A DNA stretch of 53,190 bases from Bryobacterales bacterium. GTDB taxonomy: Bacteria; Acidobacteriota; Terriglobia; Bryobacterales; UBA6623. Positions 44,124 through 53,190 of the stretch are shown piece after piece; positions within the stretch are counted from its first letter, which is position 1, and each line of letters starts with the position of its first letter. The stretch lies in assembly GCA_022823865.1 (NCBI GenBank), contig JAJEHF010000217.1, forward strand, positions 1 through 53,190, read 5' to 3'. Both the position numbers and the translations under genes were made by a program. The notes below the pieces were generated by a model. The model made no database searches, was not told where the DNA came from, and saw only the letters and a program-made list of their open reading frames with translations.

Positions 44124-45430
44124 ACCGACGCCAGTTCTTCGGAGGAGCCCTGATGGCGGGCGCTTCGCCCGCGATCGCCGGGCCGGCCCGACGTGCGGCG
44201 GCGCTCCCGGAGTGCGGGTGCGCACCCGTTGCGGCCGCGGCCCTCGCTGCTGTGCCCGGTCCGATTCGCATCACCGGCGTGAAGACGTTTGGCGTTACGT
44301 GGGAAGACGACTCCGACCGTCCGTACGTGTTTGTCAAGCTCGAGACAGATCAGGGCGTCGTCGGGTGGGGCGAGGCCACTCTCGAAGGCAAGGCCGGTGC
44401 CGTCCTGCAGACCGTCGACGACCTCAAAGAGTTCTACCTCGGCCAGGACCCGATGCGCGTCGAGCACATCTGGCAGAGCATGTACATCCATGCGTTCTAC
44501 CGCGCTGGCCCCATCCTCGGCTCGGCGATCGCCGGCATCGACCAGGCGCTGTGGGACATCCGCGGGAAAGTGCTCGGCCAGCCGGTATACCGCCTGCTGG
44601 GAGGGCCCGTCGATCCCCGCGGCGTCCGCGGCTACTACCACGCCCGCGCGAACACGCCTGAGGAACTCGCCGCGCTGCGCGAGTCTGCGGAGGATCTCGG
44701 GATTACCGCGTTCAAGAGCGGGATCCCCGGATACTACGAGTGGATCGAGACCAACGAGCGGATCAACGACGCGGTCCAGCGAATCCAGATGATCCGTGAA
44801 GGACTCGGAGACGGGATCGACATCGGCATCGACTTCCACGCCAAGACCAGCCCGACCGTAGCCTCGATCATCTGCAAGGAGGTCGAGCCGCTCCACCTAA
44901 TGTTCATCGAGGAGCCGTGTCCCCCGGAGAACTACAAGGCGATGGCTCGGATCGCGCGTAGAACCTCAGTCCCGATCGCCACGGGCGAGCGCCTCGTGGC
45001 GCACTACTCCACCCACCAGCTGCTGGAGGACGGCACTGTGGACATTCTCCAGTGCGACATCAACCATGTGGGAGGACTCACTGCCCTCTGGAAGGTGGGC
45101 GCGATGGCCGAGGCGTCGGGGTGCTACATGGCCCCGCATGCCTGCGAGGGACCCATCGGGAGCATTGCCACTCTGCACGTGGACGCGGCGATGCCCAACT
45201 TCATGGTCCAAGAGATCTGCTCCGGCGTGGAACCGACGTTCAAGGAACGGCTCTGGCAGGACTGGCTGGGCTTCCCGGCAATGCGAATGGTGGACGGGTA
45301 TTTCCCGCTGCCTGACAAGCCCGGCCTCGGATTCGAGGTTGACGAACAGGCGCTGGCTAGGCATCCGTTCAAGGGCACCAAGCCCATGAGCCGCGTCTGG
45401 CACGAGGATGGGAGCGTCGCCGCTTGGTAA
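44120..45430 (+). CDS. Enolase-superfamily dehydratase, galactonate dehydratase-like, Tat signal
   Basis: 436 residues. The twin-Arg leader is MNRRQFFGGALMAGASPAIAG. The barrel carries a full set of expected positions: AFKSG on the second strand, GIDFHAKTSP (Asp ligand and a nearby His), FIEEPCPPENYKAM (Glu ligand), ATGERLVAH (Glu ligand) and MAPHACEGP (His). The DFH pair and the order resemble D-galactonate/sugar-acid dehydratases (DgoD-like), but the exact acid sugar cannot be told. It overlaps by ATGA with the degenerate paralogue upstream. Export is unexpected for a dehydratase and matches the other exported sugar enzymes in the window. A hairpin covers its stop codon. Confidence 0.9.
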   Translation: MNRRQFFGGALMAGASPAIAGPARRAAALPECGCAPVAAAALAAVPGPIRITGVKTFGVTWEDDSDRPYVFVKLETDQGVVGWGEATLEGKAGAVLQTVDDLKEFYLGQDPMRVEHIWQSMYIHAFYRAGPILGSAIAGIDQALWDIRGKVLGQPVYRLLGGPVDPRGVRGYYHARANTPEELAALRESAEDLGITAFKSGIPGYYEWIETNERINDAVQRIQMIREGLGDGIDIGIDFHAKTSPTVASIICKEVEPLHLMFIEEPCPPENYKAMARIARRTSVPIATGERLVAHYSTHQLLEDGTVDILQCDINHVGGLTALWKVGAMAEASGCYMAPHACEGPIGSIATLHVDAAMPNFMVQEICSGVEPTFKERLWQDWLGFPAMRMVDGYFPLPDKPGLGFEVDEQALARHPFKGTKPMSRVWHEDGSVAAW

Positions 45431-45438
45431 GCGGCGAC
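45416..45438 (+). terminator. Stop-codon-spanning hairpin
   Basis: Perfect 10-bp stem (GTCGCCGCTT at 45416-45425, AAGCGGCGAC at 45429-45438) with a 3-base loop. The TAA stop lies in the loop and second arm. No T-tract follows, so termination is possible but unproved. Confidence 0.5.
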
Positions 45439-45772
45439 CATTCCGAACCGCGGCAGGGGCTCGCCATCGCCACTTCCTGAAGGGCGCGGATCTGCGGGGC
45501 TTGGCTGCAGAGCCGCCCGCCTGCGACGCTTGGCGGACGCTTCCTCATTCGCCCGTCTTAGCGAGTTCCCACTGGGACTTGGAACGGACCGGTGCCGAAG
45601 ACTTGCGAGGTGTTGCGGGTTTGGGGCTCGTGTATTCAATCCCCGTTCGAGGTGCTCGGGTCTAGCAAGGAGACCCTATGAAGAGCGTTCTTTCGCAAGC
45701 CTTCTATCGGAACGATCTATGCAGGGCAAGCTGCTTGCCGGGGTCAGTCGCTGGGAGAACGGCCATGCCGGC
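45439..45772. other. Gap between convergent genes
   Basis: No annotated gene. An AAGGAG followed by ATG at 45678 opens a short frame ([13 protein letters not shown]...) that runs into the opposite strand of purH; its sequence matches nothing I know, and it may be the stub of a lost gene. The TAA hairpin at 45416-45438 borders the region. Confidence 0.35.
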
Positions 45773-47323
45773 TCAGTGGCGGAAGTGTCGCACGCCCGTG
45801 AACACCATGGCCAGGCCGAGACGATCGGCCGCTTCGATCACCTCGGCGTCCCGCCGCGAGCCGCCAGGCTGGATTACGGCCGTGGCGCCGTGCTTGGCAA
45901 TCTCTTCCACTCCATCCGCGAAGGGGAAGAACGCGTCCGACGCGACCACGCATCCGTCGAGAGGCAGCGCGGCCTTCATGGCACCGAGGCGCGCCGCGTC
46001 CACGCGGCTCATCTGACCGGCCCCCACGCCGAGTGCCTGCCCGTCGCGGGCGTAGAGGATGGCGTTGGACTTCACGTGCTTGGCGACCTTCCATGCAAAG
46101 CGCAGCGCTTGAGCTTCGGCGTCGGACGGGGGCCGCTGGCTTACGGCTTCAAACCGATCCGGACTGGTTTCGGGGCGGTCCTCGCTCTGAATCAGAAAGC
46201 CGCCCGAAATGCTCTTCACAACGGTGCCGGGGGCGGGGGAGCCGATCTCGAGCAGCCGGATGTTCTTCTTGGCCTGCAGCAGTTCCAAGGCGTCCGGGTC
46301 GAAGCCCGGCGCTGCAATCGCTTCGACAAACAGCTTGGACATCTCTTCCGCCGTGTCGCGGTCTACCGCCCGGCTCACGGCGATCACTGACCCGAAGGCC
46401 GACACGGGATCGCAAGCGAGTGCCTTGCGGTAAGCCTCGGCCAACGAATCGGCCTCGGCGCAGCCGCACGGATTGGTGTGCTTGATGATCGCCACGGCTG
46501 GTTGCTCGAACTCGCACGCCAGCTGCCAGGAGGCGTCAAGGTCGACGAGGTTGTTGTAGGAAAGCTCCTTGCCGTGCAGCTGGCGAGCGCCTCCGACGCC
46601 CGAGCGGCCATCGCTGTACAGCGCTGCCTGCTGGTGGGGGTTCTCGCCGTAGCGCAATACCTGTTTGCGCGGCACGCGCAGATCTAGGATCGGCGGGGCC
46701 AGGTCTTCGGCGATGCTTGCCGGGGCATCTCCGGCCTGCAGGGCGCCGAGCGTTCCGGCAATCGCCCGGTCGTAACTGGCCGTGGCTTCGAACGCCTTCT
46801 GGGCGAGGTTCCAGTGGGTCTCCTCGGTCAGGGATCCGGACGCGCCGAGCTCCGCGCCGATAGCCTCGTAGTCGGACGGGTCGGTGACCACCGCAACGTC
46901 GCGGAAGTTCTTTGCGGCGGCCCGGATCAACGAGGGGCCGCCGATATCGATGTTCTCGATCAACTCGTCGAAAGTTGCACCTTCCTTGGCGGCTGTCGCT
47001 TCAAACGCGTAGAGATTGACCACGACCATGTCGATCGTCTCGATCTCGTGCGACCGCAGGGCTTGCATGTGCTCGGCATTCGAGCGCATCGCCAGGATGC
47101 CGCCCGCAACGCGCGGATGGAGGGTCTTGACGCGTCCGTCCAACATCTCGGGAAAGCCGGTCACGTGCGAAACGTCACGCACCTGAAGGCCGGATTCGCG
47201 GAGCACCCGGGCAGTGCCGCCCGTGGAGATTAACTCCACTCCGAGGTCGGCTAGTTGACGGCCGAATTCGACCACGCCGTGCTTGTTGGTAACGCTGAGA
47301 AGGGCCCGCCGGATCGCCGCCAT
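45773..47323 (-). CDS. purH: Bifunctional AICAR transformylase/IMP cyclohydrolase
   Basis: A 516-residue enzyme catalysing the last two steps of IMP synthesis. The N-terminal methylglyoxal-synthase-like cyclohydrolase domain (about 1-150) begins [20 protein letters not shown] and includes [10 protein letters not shown]. The transformylase domain follows with [27 protein letters not shown] and the catalytic-region [13 protein letters not shown]. The usual family length is about 510-530, and nothing is missing. The start is at the Met of [11 protein letters not shown]; eleven further open codons look non-coding. It is downstream of carB on the same strand; a nucleotide-biosynthesis cluster is plausible. 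Confidence 0.97.
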   Translation of the reverse strand: MAAIRRALLSVTNKHGVVEFGRQLADLGVELISTGGTARVLRESGLQVRDVSHVTGFPEMLDGRVKTLHPRVAGGILAMRSNAEHMQALRSHEIETIDMVVVNLYAFEATAAKEGATFDELIENIDIGGPSLIRAAAKNFRDVAVVTDPSDYEAIGAELGASGSLTEETHWNLAQKAFEATASYDRAIAGTLGALQAGDAPASIAEDLAPPILDLRVPRKQVLRYGENPHQQAALYSDGRSGVGGARQLHGKELSYNNLVDLDASWQLACEFEQPAVAIIKHTNPCGCAEADSLAEAYRKALACDPVSAFGSVIAVSRAVDRDTAEEMSKLFVEAIAAPGFDPDALELLQAKKNIRLLEIGSPAPGTVVKSISGGFLIQSEDRPETSPDRFEAVSQRPPSDAEAQALRFAWKVAKHVKSNAILYARDGQALGVGAGQMSRVDAARLGAMKAALPLDGCVVASDAFFPFADGVEEIAKHGATAVIQPGGSRRDAEVIEAADRLGLAMVFTGVRHFRH

Positions 47324-47397
47324 AAAGGACCATTGTAGGGCGCACGAGATCGGCACCCGGGCCCGGTCAGAATGGCCGCGAAGGGTTGCTGATACCC

Positions 47398-50300
47398 CTA
47401 TGCTGGGAGCGGTTCGCCCTGGGCGTGCAGGTCCTGAAGCGACAGCACCCCCGGCTGCCCGCGCTTCCGGGCAGCGATGCCGTTCACGGCGGCCTTGGCG
47501 GCGTTCAGCGTAGTCATGCTCGGGATTCCCTGCTGTATGGCCGCGCTACGAATCCTCTTCTCGTCTGCAAACGCGTGAGCGCCCGACGGCGTGTTGACGA
47601 TCAGGTCGACTCTGCGGTCGGTGATGAGATCCAGCACGTTCGGACGCCCCTCAGCGACCTTCATAACAGTGCGGCAGCGCAAGCCCGCGTTGCGCAGCGC
47701 CTTCGCAGTGCCCCGCGTCGCGTAGATCTGGAAGCCGAGGTCGGCGAACTTTCTCCCCATTTCCACGCCCTCCGCCTTCTGGCGCGAGTTCACGCTCAGA
47801 AAAACGGATCCTCCGTCCGGCAGCATGTGGCCCGCGCTGAGCTGGGCCTTCGCGAAGGCTTCGCCGAAGGACGACCCGATCCCCATGACCTCGCCCGTTG
47901 AGCGCATCTCCGGGCCCAGCAGGGGGTCCACGCCGCTGAATTTGTTGAACGGGAACACCGGGGATTTGACGCACACCTTCGTCGTCGCCAGGACACCTTG
48001 GCTGAGCCCGTAGTCGGAGAGCTTGCGCCCGGTCATCAATCCCACCGCGATCTTGGCCAGCGGCACTCCGGTGGCCTTGCTCACATAGGGCACGGTTCGC
48101 GAGGCGCGCGGATTGACCTCGATCACATAGACCCTGCCTTCATGCACCGCATACTGCACGTTCACCAGCCCGATGACGTTGAGGGCCTTTGCCAGCCGCA
48201 CCGTGTAGTCCGCGATGGTCTCGAGCGTGTTGTCGGGGATGGTCTGCGCTGGCAGCACGCACGAGCTGTCGCCAGAATGCACGCCGGCTTCTTCGATGTG
48301 CTCCATGATCCCGCCGATCACCACTTCATCCCCGTCACAGAGCGCGTCCACATCCACTTCGAGGGCGTTCTCAAGGAACCTGTCGATCAGGATCGGCCGA
48401 TCTTGGGAGTACACGACCGCGTCGCGCATGTAGCTTTCGACGGTCGCGCCGTCGTACGCGATCACCATGGCACGCCCGCCCAAGACGTAGCTGGGCCGCA
48501 CCAGCACCGGATACCCGATCTGCTTGGCCGCTTCCAAGGCGCCTTCTTGGGTCGTGGCCGTGCTGCCGGCCGGTTGGGGGATGTCCAGTTCGACCAGCAG
48601 CCGTCCGAAGCGGTCCCGGTCCTCCGCGAGGTCGATTGATTCCGGATCGGTGCCGATGATGGGAATGCCGTGCGCTTTCAGCGGCAATGCCAGGGTCAGC
48701 GGAGTCTGGCCGCCGAACTGAACGATCAGCCCGTCGGGCTTCTCCTCATCGCAGATGTTGAGCACGTTCTCGAGAGTGAGGGGCTCGAAGTACAGCCGGT
48801 CGCTGGTGTCGTAGTCCGTCGACACGGTCTCCGGATTGCAGTTGACCATGATCGACTCGTAGCCCAGCTCTTGCAGGGCGAACGAAGCATGGCAGCAGCA
48901 GTAGTCGAACTCGATGCCTTGCCCGATGCGATTGGGCCCGGAGCCCAAGATCATGATCTTGCGCCTGTCCGTCGGCTCCGCCTCGGATTCTTCTTCGTAG
49001 ACCGAGTACAGGTACGGCGTGAAGCTCTCGAATTCGGCCGCGCACGTGTCCACGCGCTTGAACACGGCTCGAATCCCCCATTCCTTGCGCCGGTTGCGCA
49101 CGGCAGTCTCGGTCTCGTCCCACAGGCGGGCCAGTCGGTTGTCGGACAGGCCGGAGCGTTTCGCCAGGGTCAATTGGGCAGGGGACACCTCGTCAAGGCT
49201 CGTCTGGGCCAGATCTTGCTGCAGGTCGACTACGGACTTGAGTTGGGAGACGAACCACGGGTCGATGCCGGTCATCTCGCAGATCTCCTCGACACCGTAG
49301 CCTTCAGCCAGCGCGAAGCGGATGTAGTTCAGCCGGTCCGGGTGGGGAGTGATCAGACGCTTGGGGACCAAGTCGGCGCTGTAAACATCGCTGCCCGACT
49401 TCCGGCCAGTCTCGAGGGACCGGATGGCCTTCCACAGAGAGTGCTTGAACGTCGAGCCGATAGCCATGACTTCGCCGATCGACTTCATCTGCACGCCGAG
49501 CACGGGCTCGGTGCCCGGAAACTTCTCGAACTGCCACTTAGGCACCTTGACCACGACATAGTCGATGCTGGGCTCGAAGCTGGCCGGCGTCTTTTGCGTG
49601 ATGTCGTTGGGGATCTCGTCCAAGCGGAGCCCGACGGCCAGCTTGGCCGCGATCTTGGCGATCGGGAAGCCGGTCGCCTTGGACGCCAGGGCCGAGCTGC
49701 GGGAGACGCGCGGATTCATCTCGATGATCAGCATGCGGCCCGTCTCGGGGTCGACGCAGAACTGTACGTTGGAGCCGCCGGTGTCGACGCCGATCTTGCG
49801 CAGGCAGGCAAGCGAGGCGTCGCGCATGAGCTGGTATTCGCGGTCGGTAAGCGTCTGGGCGGGTGCCACCGTGATCGAATCGCCGGTATGCACGCCCATC
49901 GCGTCGAAGTTCTCGATGGAGCAGATGATGATCGCGTTGTCGGCTAGGTCGCGCATCACCTCCATCTCGTATTCCTTCCAGCCGAGCACGCTTTCTTCGA
50001 CCAGCACCTCGTGGACAGGGGAGAGCTCGAGGCCCCGCCGCAGCAGGGAGTGCATTTCCTCGGAGTTGTAGGCCAAGCCGCCACCGGTGCCGCCCAGGGT
50101 GAAGCTAGGCCGCAGCACGACTGGATAGCCCACTTCGGATGCGAAATCGAGGCCATCCTCGACATCGGAGACCAGCCGCGAGCGCGGCACTTCGAGTCCG
50201 ATCTCGGTCATCGCCGCCTTGAACGCTTGGCGATCCTCGGCCTTGCGGATTGCCTCAAGGTTGGCGCCGATCAGCTCGACCCCGAATTCGTCTAGGACGC

Positions 50301-50616
50301 CGGCCTCGGCCAGCGCCACCGAGGCGTTTAGACCGGTCTGCCCGCCGACCGTGGACAGCAGGGCCTGCGGCCGCTCGCGGGCGATGATCGAGCGCAGGTA
50401 CTCCGTAGTCAGCGGCTCGATGTAGGTCTTCTCGGCCAGCTCCGGATCCGTCATGATCGTGGCGGGATTGGAGTTGACCAGCACAGTCTGGTAACCCTCG
50501 TCCCGCAATGCCTTGCAAGCCTGCGTGCCGGAATAGTCAAACTCGCACGCCTGCCCGATGACAATGGGCCCAGAGCCCACGATCATGATCTTCTCGATGT
50601 CAGCGCGTTTCGGCAT
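47398..50616 (-). CDS. carB: Carbamoyl-phosphate synthase large subunit
   Basis: 1072 residues, the usual size. The start [21 protein letters not shown] is canonical. Two ATP-grasp halves are visible, the second from about residue 550 ([21 protein letters not shown]), followed by the C-terminal methylglyoxal-synthase-like allosteric domain ([19 protein letters not shown]...). It makes carbamoyl phosphate for pyrimidines and arginine with CarA, which is encoded 41 bases upstream on the same strand. No operon-specific regulation is seen. Confidence 0.98.
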   Translation of the reverse strand: MPKRADIEKIMIVGSGPIVIGQACEFDYSGTQACKALRDEGYQTVLVNSNPATIMTDPELAEKTYIEPLTTEYLRSIIARERPQALLSTVGGQTGLNASVALAEAGVLDEFGVELIGANLEAIRKAEDRQAFKAAMTEIGLEVPRSRLVSDVEDGLDFASEVGYPVVLRPSFTLGGTGGGLAYNSEEMHSLLRRGLELSPVHEVLVEESVLGWKEYEMEVMRDLADNAIIICSIENFDAMGVHTGDSITVAPAQTLTDREYQLMRDASLACLRKIGVDTGGSNVQFCVDPETGRMLIIEMNPRVSRSSALASKATGFPIAKIAAKLAVGLRLDEIPNDITQKTPASFEPSIDYVVVKVPKWQFEKFPGTEPVLGVQMKSIGEVMAIGSTFKHSLWKAIRSLETGRKSGSDVYSADLVPKRLITPHPDRLNYIRFALAEGYGVEEICEMTGIDPWFVSQLKSVVDLQQDLAQTSLDEVSPAQLTLAKRSGLSDNRLARLWDETETAVRNRRKEWGIRAVFKRVDTCAAEFESFTPYLYSVYEEESEAEPTDRRKIMILGSGPNRIGQGIEFDYCCCHASFALQELGYESIMVNCNPETVSTDYDTSDRLYFEPLTLENVLNICDEEKPDGLIVQFGGQTPLTLALPLKAHGIPIIGTDPESIDLAEDRDRFGRLLVELDIPQPAGSTATTQEGALEAAKQIGYPVLVRPSYVLGGRAMVIAYDGATVESYMRDAVVYSQDRPILIDRFLENALEVDVDALCDGDEVVIGGIMEHIEEAGVHSGDSSCVLPAQTIPDNTLETIADYTVRLAKALNVIGLVNVQYAVHEGRVYVIEVNPRASRTVPYVSKATGVPLAKIAVGLMTGRKLSDYGLSQGVLATTKVCVKSPVFPFNKFSGVDPLLGPEMRSTGEVMGIGSSFGEAFAKAQLSAGHMLPDGGSVFLSVNSRQKAEGVEMGRKFADLGFQIYATRGTAKALRNAGLRCRTVMKVAEGRPNVLDLITDRRVDLIVNTPSGAHAFADEKRIRSAAIQQGIPSMTTLNAAKAAVNGIAARKRGQPGVLSLQDLHAQGEPLPA

Positions 50617-50657
50617 GGTGGAGGGCAGGGAGGCGGAGTTGCACGAGATTCGAGACG

Positions 50658-51788
50658 TCAGTGCGCGGCGTCCATCAATTGGCGAAAATCCTCGAACAGG
50701 TATTGGGAGTCGTGTGGCCCGGGTGCCGCTTCCGGGTGGTACTGGACGCAGAACAGCGGGTCCTTGCGGCTACGGAAGCCCTCGACCGTCCGGTCGTTGA
50801 GATTGATGTGGGTGAGCTCGATCGCGTCCGGAGCGAGCGAGTCCGGATCCAGCGCGAAGCCGTGGTTCTGGGAGGTGATCTCGACCTTGTTGGTGATCAG
50901 GTTGAGCACGGGATGGTTGCACCCGTGGTGCCCGAACTTGAGCTTGTAGGTCTTGCCGCCCAAGGCTTGGCCAAGCACCTGCAGGCCCAGGCAGATGCCG
51001 AAGATCGGCACGCGGCCGACCAGCTTGCGGATCTCGGCGGCCGGGCCGTGCAGCGGCTCGGGATCCCCCGGGCCGTTCGAGACGAACACCCCGTCCGGCT
51101 TCATGTCGAGCACGTCATCGGACAGCGTCCCGCATGGCACCACGGTGACGCGCGCGCCGATATCTGCCAGCTGCCTCAGGATGTTGCGCTTGATCCCGAA
51201 ATCGTACGCCACCACGTGAAAGTCGCCGCGCGCGGTGGACTTCGGAAGGGAGGATGGCAAGCAGTGCGGCGGGCCGGCAGTCCAGCTGTAGCGATCGGCG
51301 GTGGACACCGCGCTGGCCAGGTCTTGGCCGGCCATGCTGGGAATCGAGCGCGCCTTGGCTACCAGCTCTTCGCTGGCCGTCTCTTGCGTGGAGAGCACGC
51401 CGCGCAAGGCTCCGTGCTTGCGGATATGGCGCACCAAGGCGCGCGTGTCGATCTCGGTGATGATCGGAATGCCCCGCGAGGCCAGGAATTCGTGGGCTGA
51501 CCGCGAAGAGCGCCAGTTGCTGGTGACCGCCGAGAACTCTCGCGCCACCAAGCCCTCGATATAGGGCCGCTCGGACTCGCTGTCGTCGGGGTTGGTGCCG
51601 TAGTTCCCGATATGCGGATAGGTCAGCACCACGATCTGGCCGCTGTAGGACGGATCGGTGAAGATCTCCTGGTAGCCGGTCAGTCCGGTGTTGAAGACCA
51701 CCTCGCCGGACGCCTCGGCGCGAGCGCCGGCTCCGCGACCCTGGAAACAGCGCCCATCTTCGAGGGCGAGCGTGGCTGGAAAGCTCAT
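50658..51788 (-). CDS. carA: Carbamoyl-phosphate synthase small subunit (glutaminase)
   Basis: 376 residues, the usual size. It has the N-terminal small-subunit domain ([31 protein letters not shown]) and the class I glutamine amidotransferase domain, with the catalytic Cys in [15 protein letters not shown] and the His/Glu pair in [12 protein letters not shown]. It delivers ammonia to CarB, encoded just downstream. The start is at the ATG 18 bases past the end of lepB (51807). Members are cytoplasmic. Confidence 0.98.
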   Translation of the reverse strand: MSFPATLALEDGRCFQGRGAGARAEASGEVVFNTGLTGYQEIFTDPSYSGQIVVLTYPHIGNYGTNPDDSESERPYIEGLVAREFSAVTSNWRSSRSAHEFLASRGIPIITEIDTRALVRHIRKHGALRGVLSTQETASEELVAKARSIPSMAGQDLASAVSTADRYSWTAGPPHCLPSSLPKSTARGDFHVVAYDFGIKRNILRQLADIGARVTVVPCGTLSDDVLDMKPDGVFVSNGPGDPEPLHGPAAEIRKLVGRVPIFGICLGLQVLGQALGGKTYKLKFGHHGCNHPVLNLITNKVEITSQNHGFALDPDSLAPDAIELTHINLNDRTVEGFRSRKDPLFCVQYHPEAAPGPHDSQYLFEDFRQLMDAAH

Positions 51789-51806
51789 GGGGTGCGTTTT
51801 TCGGGC

Positions 51807-52439
51807 CTAGCGGACCGCACCAAACCTTTCGATCGGCCAGTAGGCGAAGACCGCCTTGCCCGTGATTTGCGACCGCGCAACGGTGCCCCAGGAACGGCTG
51901 TCCTTGGAAGTGTTTCGGTGATCGCCCAGCACGTAGTACTCGTCAGGAGGGACCGTCACGCTTGGATGGCTGGTGTAGTCGCGGTAGTGCGGCGGTACGT
52001 GCTCCTCGTTGATGACGAGGCCGTCTACGTAGACCTTCCCCCTGCGGACCTCGACGGTTTCGCCCGGCAGTCCGACCACGCGCTTGATGTAGGAGCGCCC
52101 CGGATTCTCGGGCAGCTTGAAGACGACCACGTCGCCGCGCTCGATGCTGTCGAGGCGGTAGACGAACTTGTTGACGAAGATCCTCTGCTCATCGACCAGT
52201 TGCGGGAGCATGCTGGTGCCCTCGACCTTCACCGGCTGGTACAGGAATACAACCACGCCGGTCGCGATCAGCAGTGACAGCAGGATGTCCCTGAGCCAAA
52301 CCCGCAGGTTCATGCCAAGGGGAGGATGACACTGCGGCAAGGGCCCGGACATCTCGGGCGGCCCGTTCGAGTCAAGATCCATGGCTACAGGAAGGTGAGT
52401 TCCGGGATCGTCATCCGGCCTACTTCCAATTCTAGCCAT
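51807..52439 (-). CDS. lepB: Signal peptidase I
   Basis: Up to 210 residues. The catalytic Ser is in VEGTSMLPQL and the catalytic Lys in YIKRVVGLPGE, with the later VLGDHRNTSKDSRSWG box completing the S26 family signature. One transmembrane segment (LLSLLIATGVVVFLY) precedes the Ser, so it is a single-anchor form. The true start is uncertain: Met codons at 52439, 52382, 52352 and 52313 are in frame, none with a clear ribosome-binding site; the last (MNLRVWLRDIL) would give the compact 168-residue form. It processes exported proteins, many of which are in this window. Confidence 0.92.
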   Translation of the reverse strand: MARIGSRPDDDPGTHLPVAMDLDSNGPPEMSGPLPQCHPPLGMNLRVWLRDILLSLLIATGVVVFLYQPVKVEGTSMLPQLVDEQRIFVNKFVYRLDSIERGDVVVFKLPENPGRSYIKRVVGLPGETVEVRRGKVYVDGLVINEEHVPPHYRDYTSHPSVTVPPDEYYVLGDHRNTSKDSRSWGTVARSQITGKAVFAYWPIERFGAVR

Positions 52440-52830
52440 GCGCGGCCATAGATACCGGGGTGCCGAGCGAGGCGAGAAGCCGAGGTCTTCGGCGATCTGG
52501 GCTGCGACGGCCTCGCGACCCGGATAGAGCCCTTTCTAATGCAAGAGTTTTGCGACAACTGGAACAAGTCAGGGCTTCGCTGCGGCATGTTGGCGTGCGC
52601 GGAGCGATCGGCATTGCCTCACCGGCGACGGCGATGGATTCGCCCCTATCCGGCTGGGGTAAGAATCGATGGTCGTGCGGTCTTCGCATGCGGAAGGCAC
52701 CAGCTGACCGCGGGGAGGCCTTCGGCTCGCCCAGTCAAGCATCTGCTGAGGTCCGAAAAGGCGTTCGCGGCTGAGCGTGGCGTAACTCTGAACCGCTCTG
52801 CCCACCACGCAGGACTTCTGCCGCAGCCCG
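52440..52830. other. Intergenic stretch
   Basis: No gene, RNA or strong hairpin recognised. It lies upstream of lepB and should hold its promoter, but no convincing box was found. Confidence 0.3.
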
Positions 52831-53060
52831 CTAGGACTCGCCCGCCGGCGGAGGGCTCTGGCCAGCGCTGTTGCGGAGCTGCTTCTCCAATGCCCGCACT
52901 CTTTCCTCCGCTGCGCTGGCACGCTGCGCCTCCGCGCTGGCGCGATCCTCTGCTGCCCGTCTGCTCTGCGCCTCCGCACTGGCGCGATCTTCTGCGGCCC
53001 GCCGCCGCTGCTCGACCGCTGCCAGCGAGCCGTCGAACTCCTCCCCCGTCCCAGGTACAT
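52831..53060 (-). pseudogene. Fragment of a Uma2-type coiled-coil tail
   Basis: The reading frame gives GTGEEFDGSLAAVEQRRRAAE and then two 14-residue repeats (RRAAEDRASAEAQ) ending in RALEKQLRN. The C-terminus of the Uma2-like protein at 4928-5785 reads TGEEFDGEVEEAERRRRIAE and then ALEERLGN, so this is a related tail. The preceding catalytic fold is absent: upstream codons look unrelated and a stop (TAG) lies just before 53112. The 42-bp repeat period is two heptads. It is probably a decayed third copy or a fragment left by recombination. Confidence 0.6.
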
Positions 53061-53190
53061 TTTTTTGTCGATACGTGACTCGTCTGATGGGACCGGATCG
53101 TTGCTCGTGCAACTAGGGCAGCCTGTCGCTGGAGTTGCAAGGGCCTGCGCGAAGGGCGCTGGACCGCTCTTCGCAGCGCCCGGCAGGGGG

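Noticed and set aside
45678..45772. Short frame [13 protein letters not shown]... after an AAGGAG
   Set aside because: The ribosome-binding site is good but the frame enters the opposite strand of purH after about 30 codons and matches no family I know; a stub of a lost gene is possible but not shown.
48670..49947. A 425-residue open frame antisense to carB
   Set aside because: carB is unmistakable in the other strand; the antisense product resembles no family.

Overview
The window is GC-rich DNA that reads best as a chromosome segment of an Acidobacteriota member of the Bryobacterales/'Solibacter' type. The strongest marker is the protein at 30932-33646, which carries the TIGR03437 ('Soli_cterm') domain. 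Two gene pairs of the DUF1501 plus DUF1549/DUF1553 cytochrome type, several Tat-exported oxidoreductase, isomerase and enolase-family proteins, and Uma2-family nucleases with coiled-coil tails fit that lineage. These families also occur in Planctomycetota, so the assignment is an inference.

Layout. 198-4579: a DUF1501/PSD1-type cytochrome pair joined by an ATGA overlap. 4928-11325: two Uma2-like genes flanking an exported PQQ-like propeller, a Tat-type Gfo/Idh/MocA oxidoreductase and a sugar-phosphate isomerase-like protein. 11383-14520: two toxin-antitoxin loci in which the antitoxin looks intact but the toxin is gutted (VapBC-like and AbiE-like), with an unrecognised membrane protein between them. 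14572-19416: a very large exported protein with two haem-c motifs, an alpha/alpha-toroid stretch, HEAT-like repeats and a sugar-binding-like domain. 19625-24370: a DUF4011 helicase with a Vsr-like nuclease domain, a likely defence gene. 24393-30646: an exported VOC protein, a sialidase-like protein and a second, reversed PSD1/DUF1501 pair. 30932-35633: the TIGR03437 protein, an NHL propeller and an orphan alpha-E protein. 35741-37900: a membrane-anchored seven-haem cytochrome with TPRs.

38085-40741: a VOC protein, an SDR oxidoreductase and an HTH/ImmA-IrrE protein whose zinc motif is lost. 40898-42934: an ARPP-1 family gene divergent from an NrtR-like Nudix regulator; between them is an AT-rich operator region with a 39-bp near-perfect palindrome, a second 21-bp palindrome and a promoter lying in both. 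This is the best candidate here for an under-described regulated system. 42969-45430: an overlapping pair of enolase-superfamily genes, one canonical and one with missing active-site residues. 45773-52439 (minus strand): core genes lepB, carA, carB and purH. 52831-53060 is a fragment of a third Uma2-type coiled-coil tail.

Functional picture. The accessory part is dominated by exported proteins for oxidation and breakdown of unknown, probably carbohydrate-like, substrates, with c-type cytochromes as electron carriers. Mixed in are defence or toxin-antitoxin genes in various states of decay. No rRNA, tRNA, CRISPR array, insertion sequence or replication origin was recognised.
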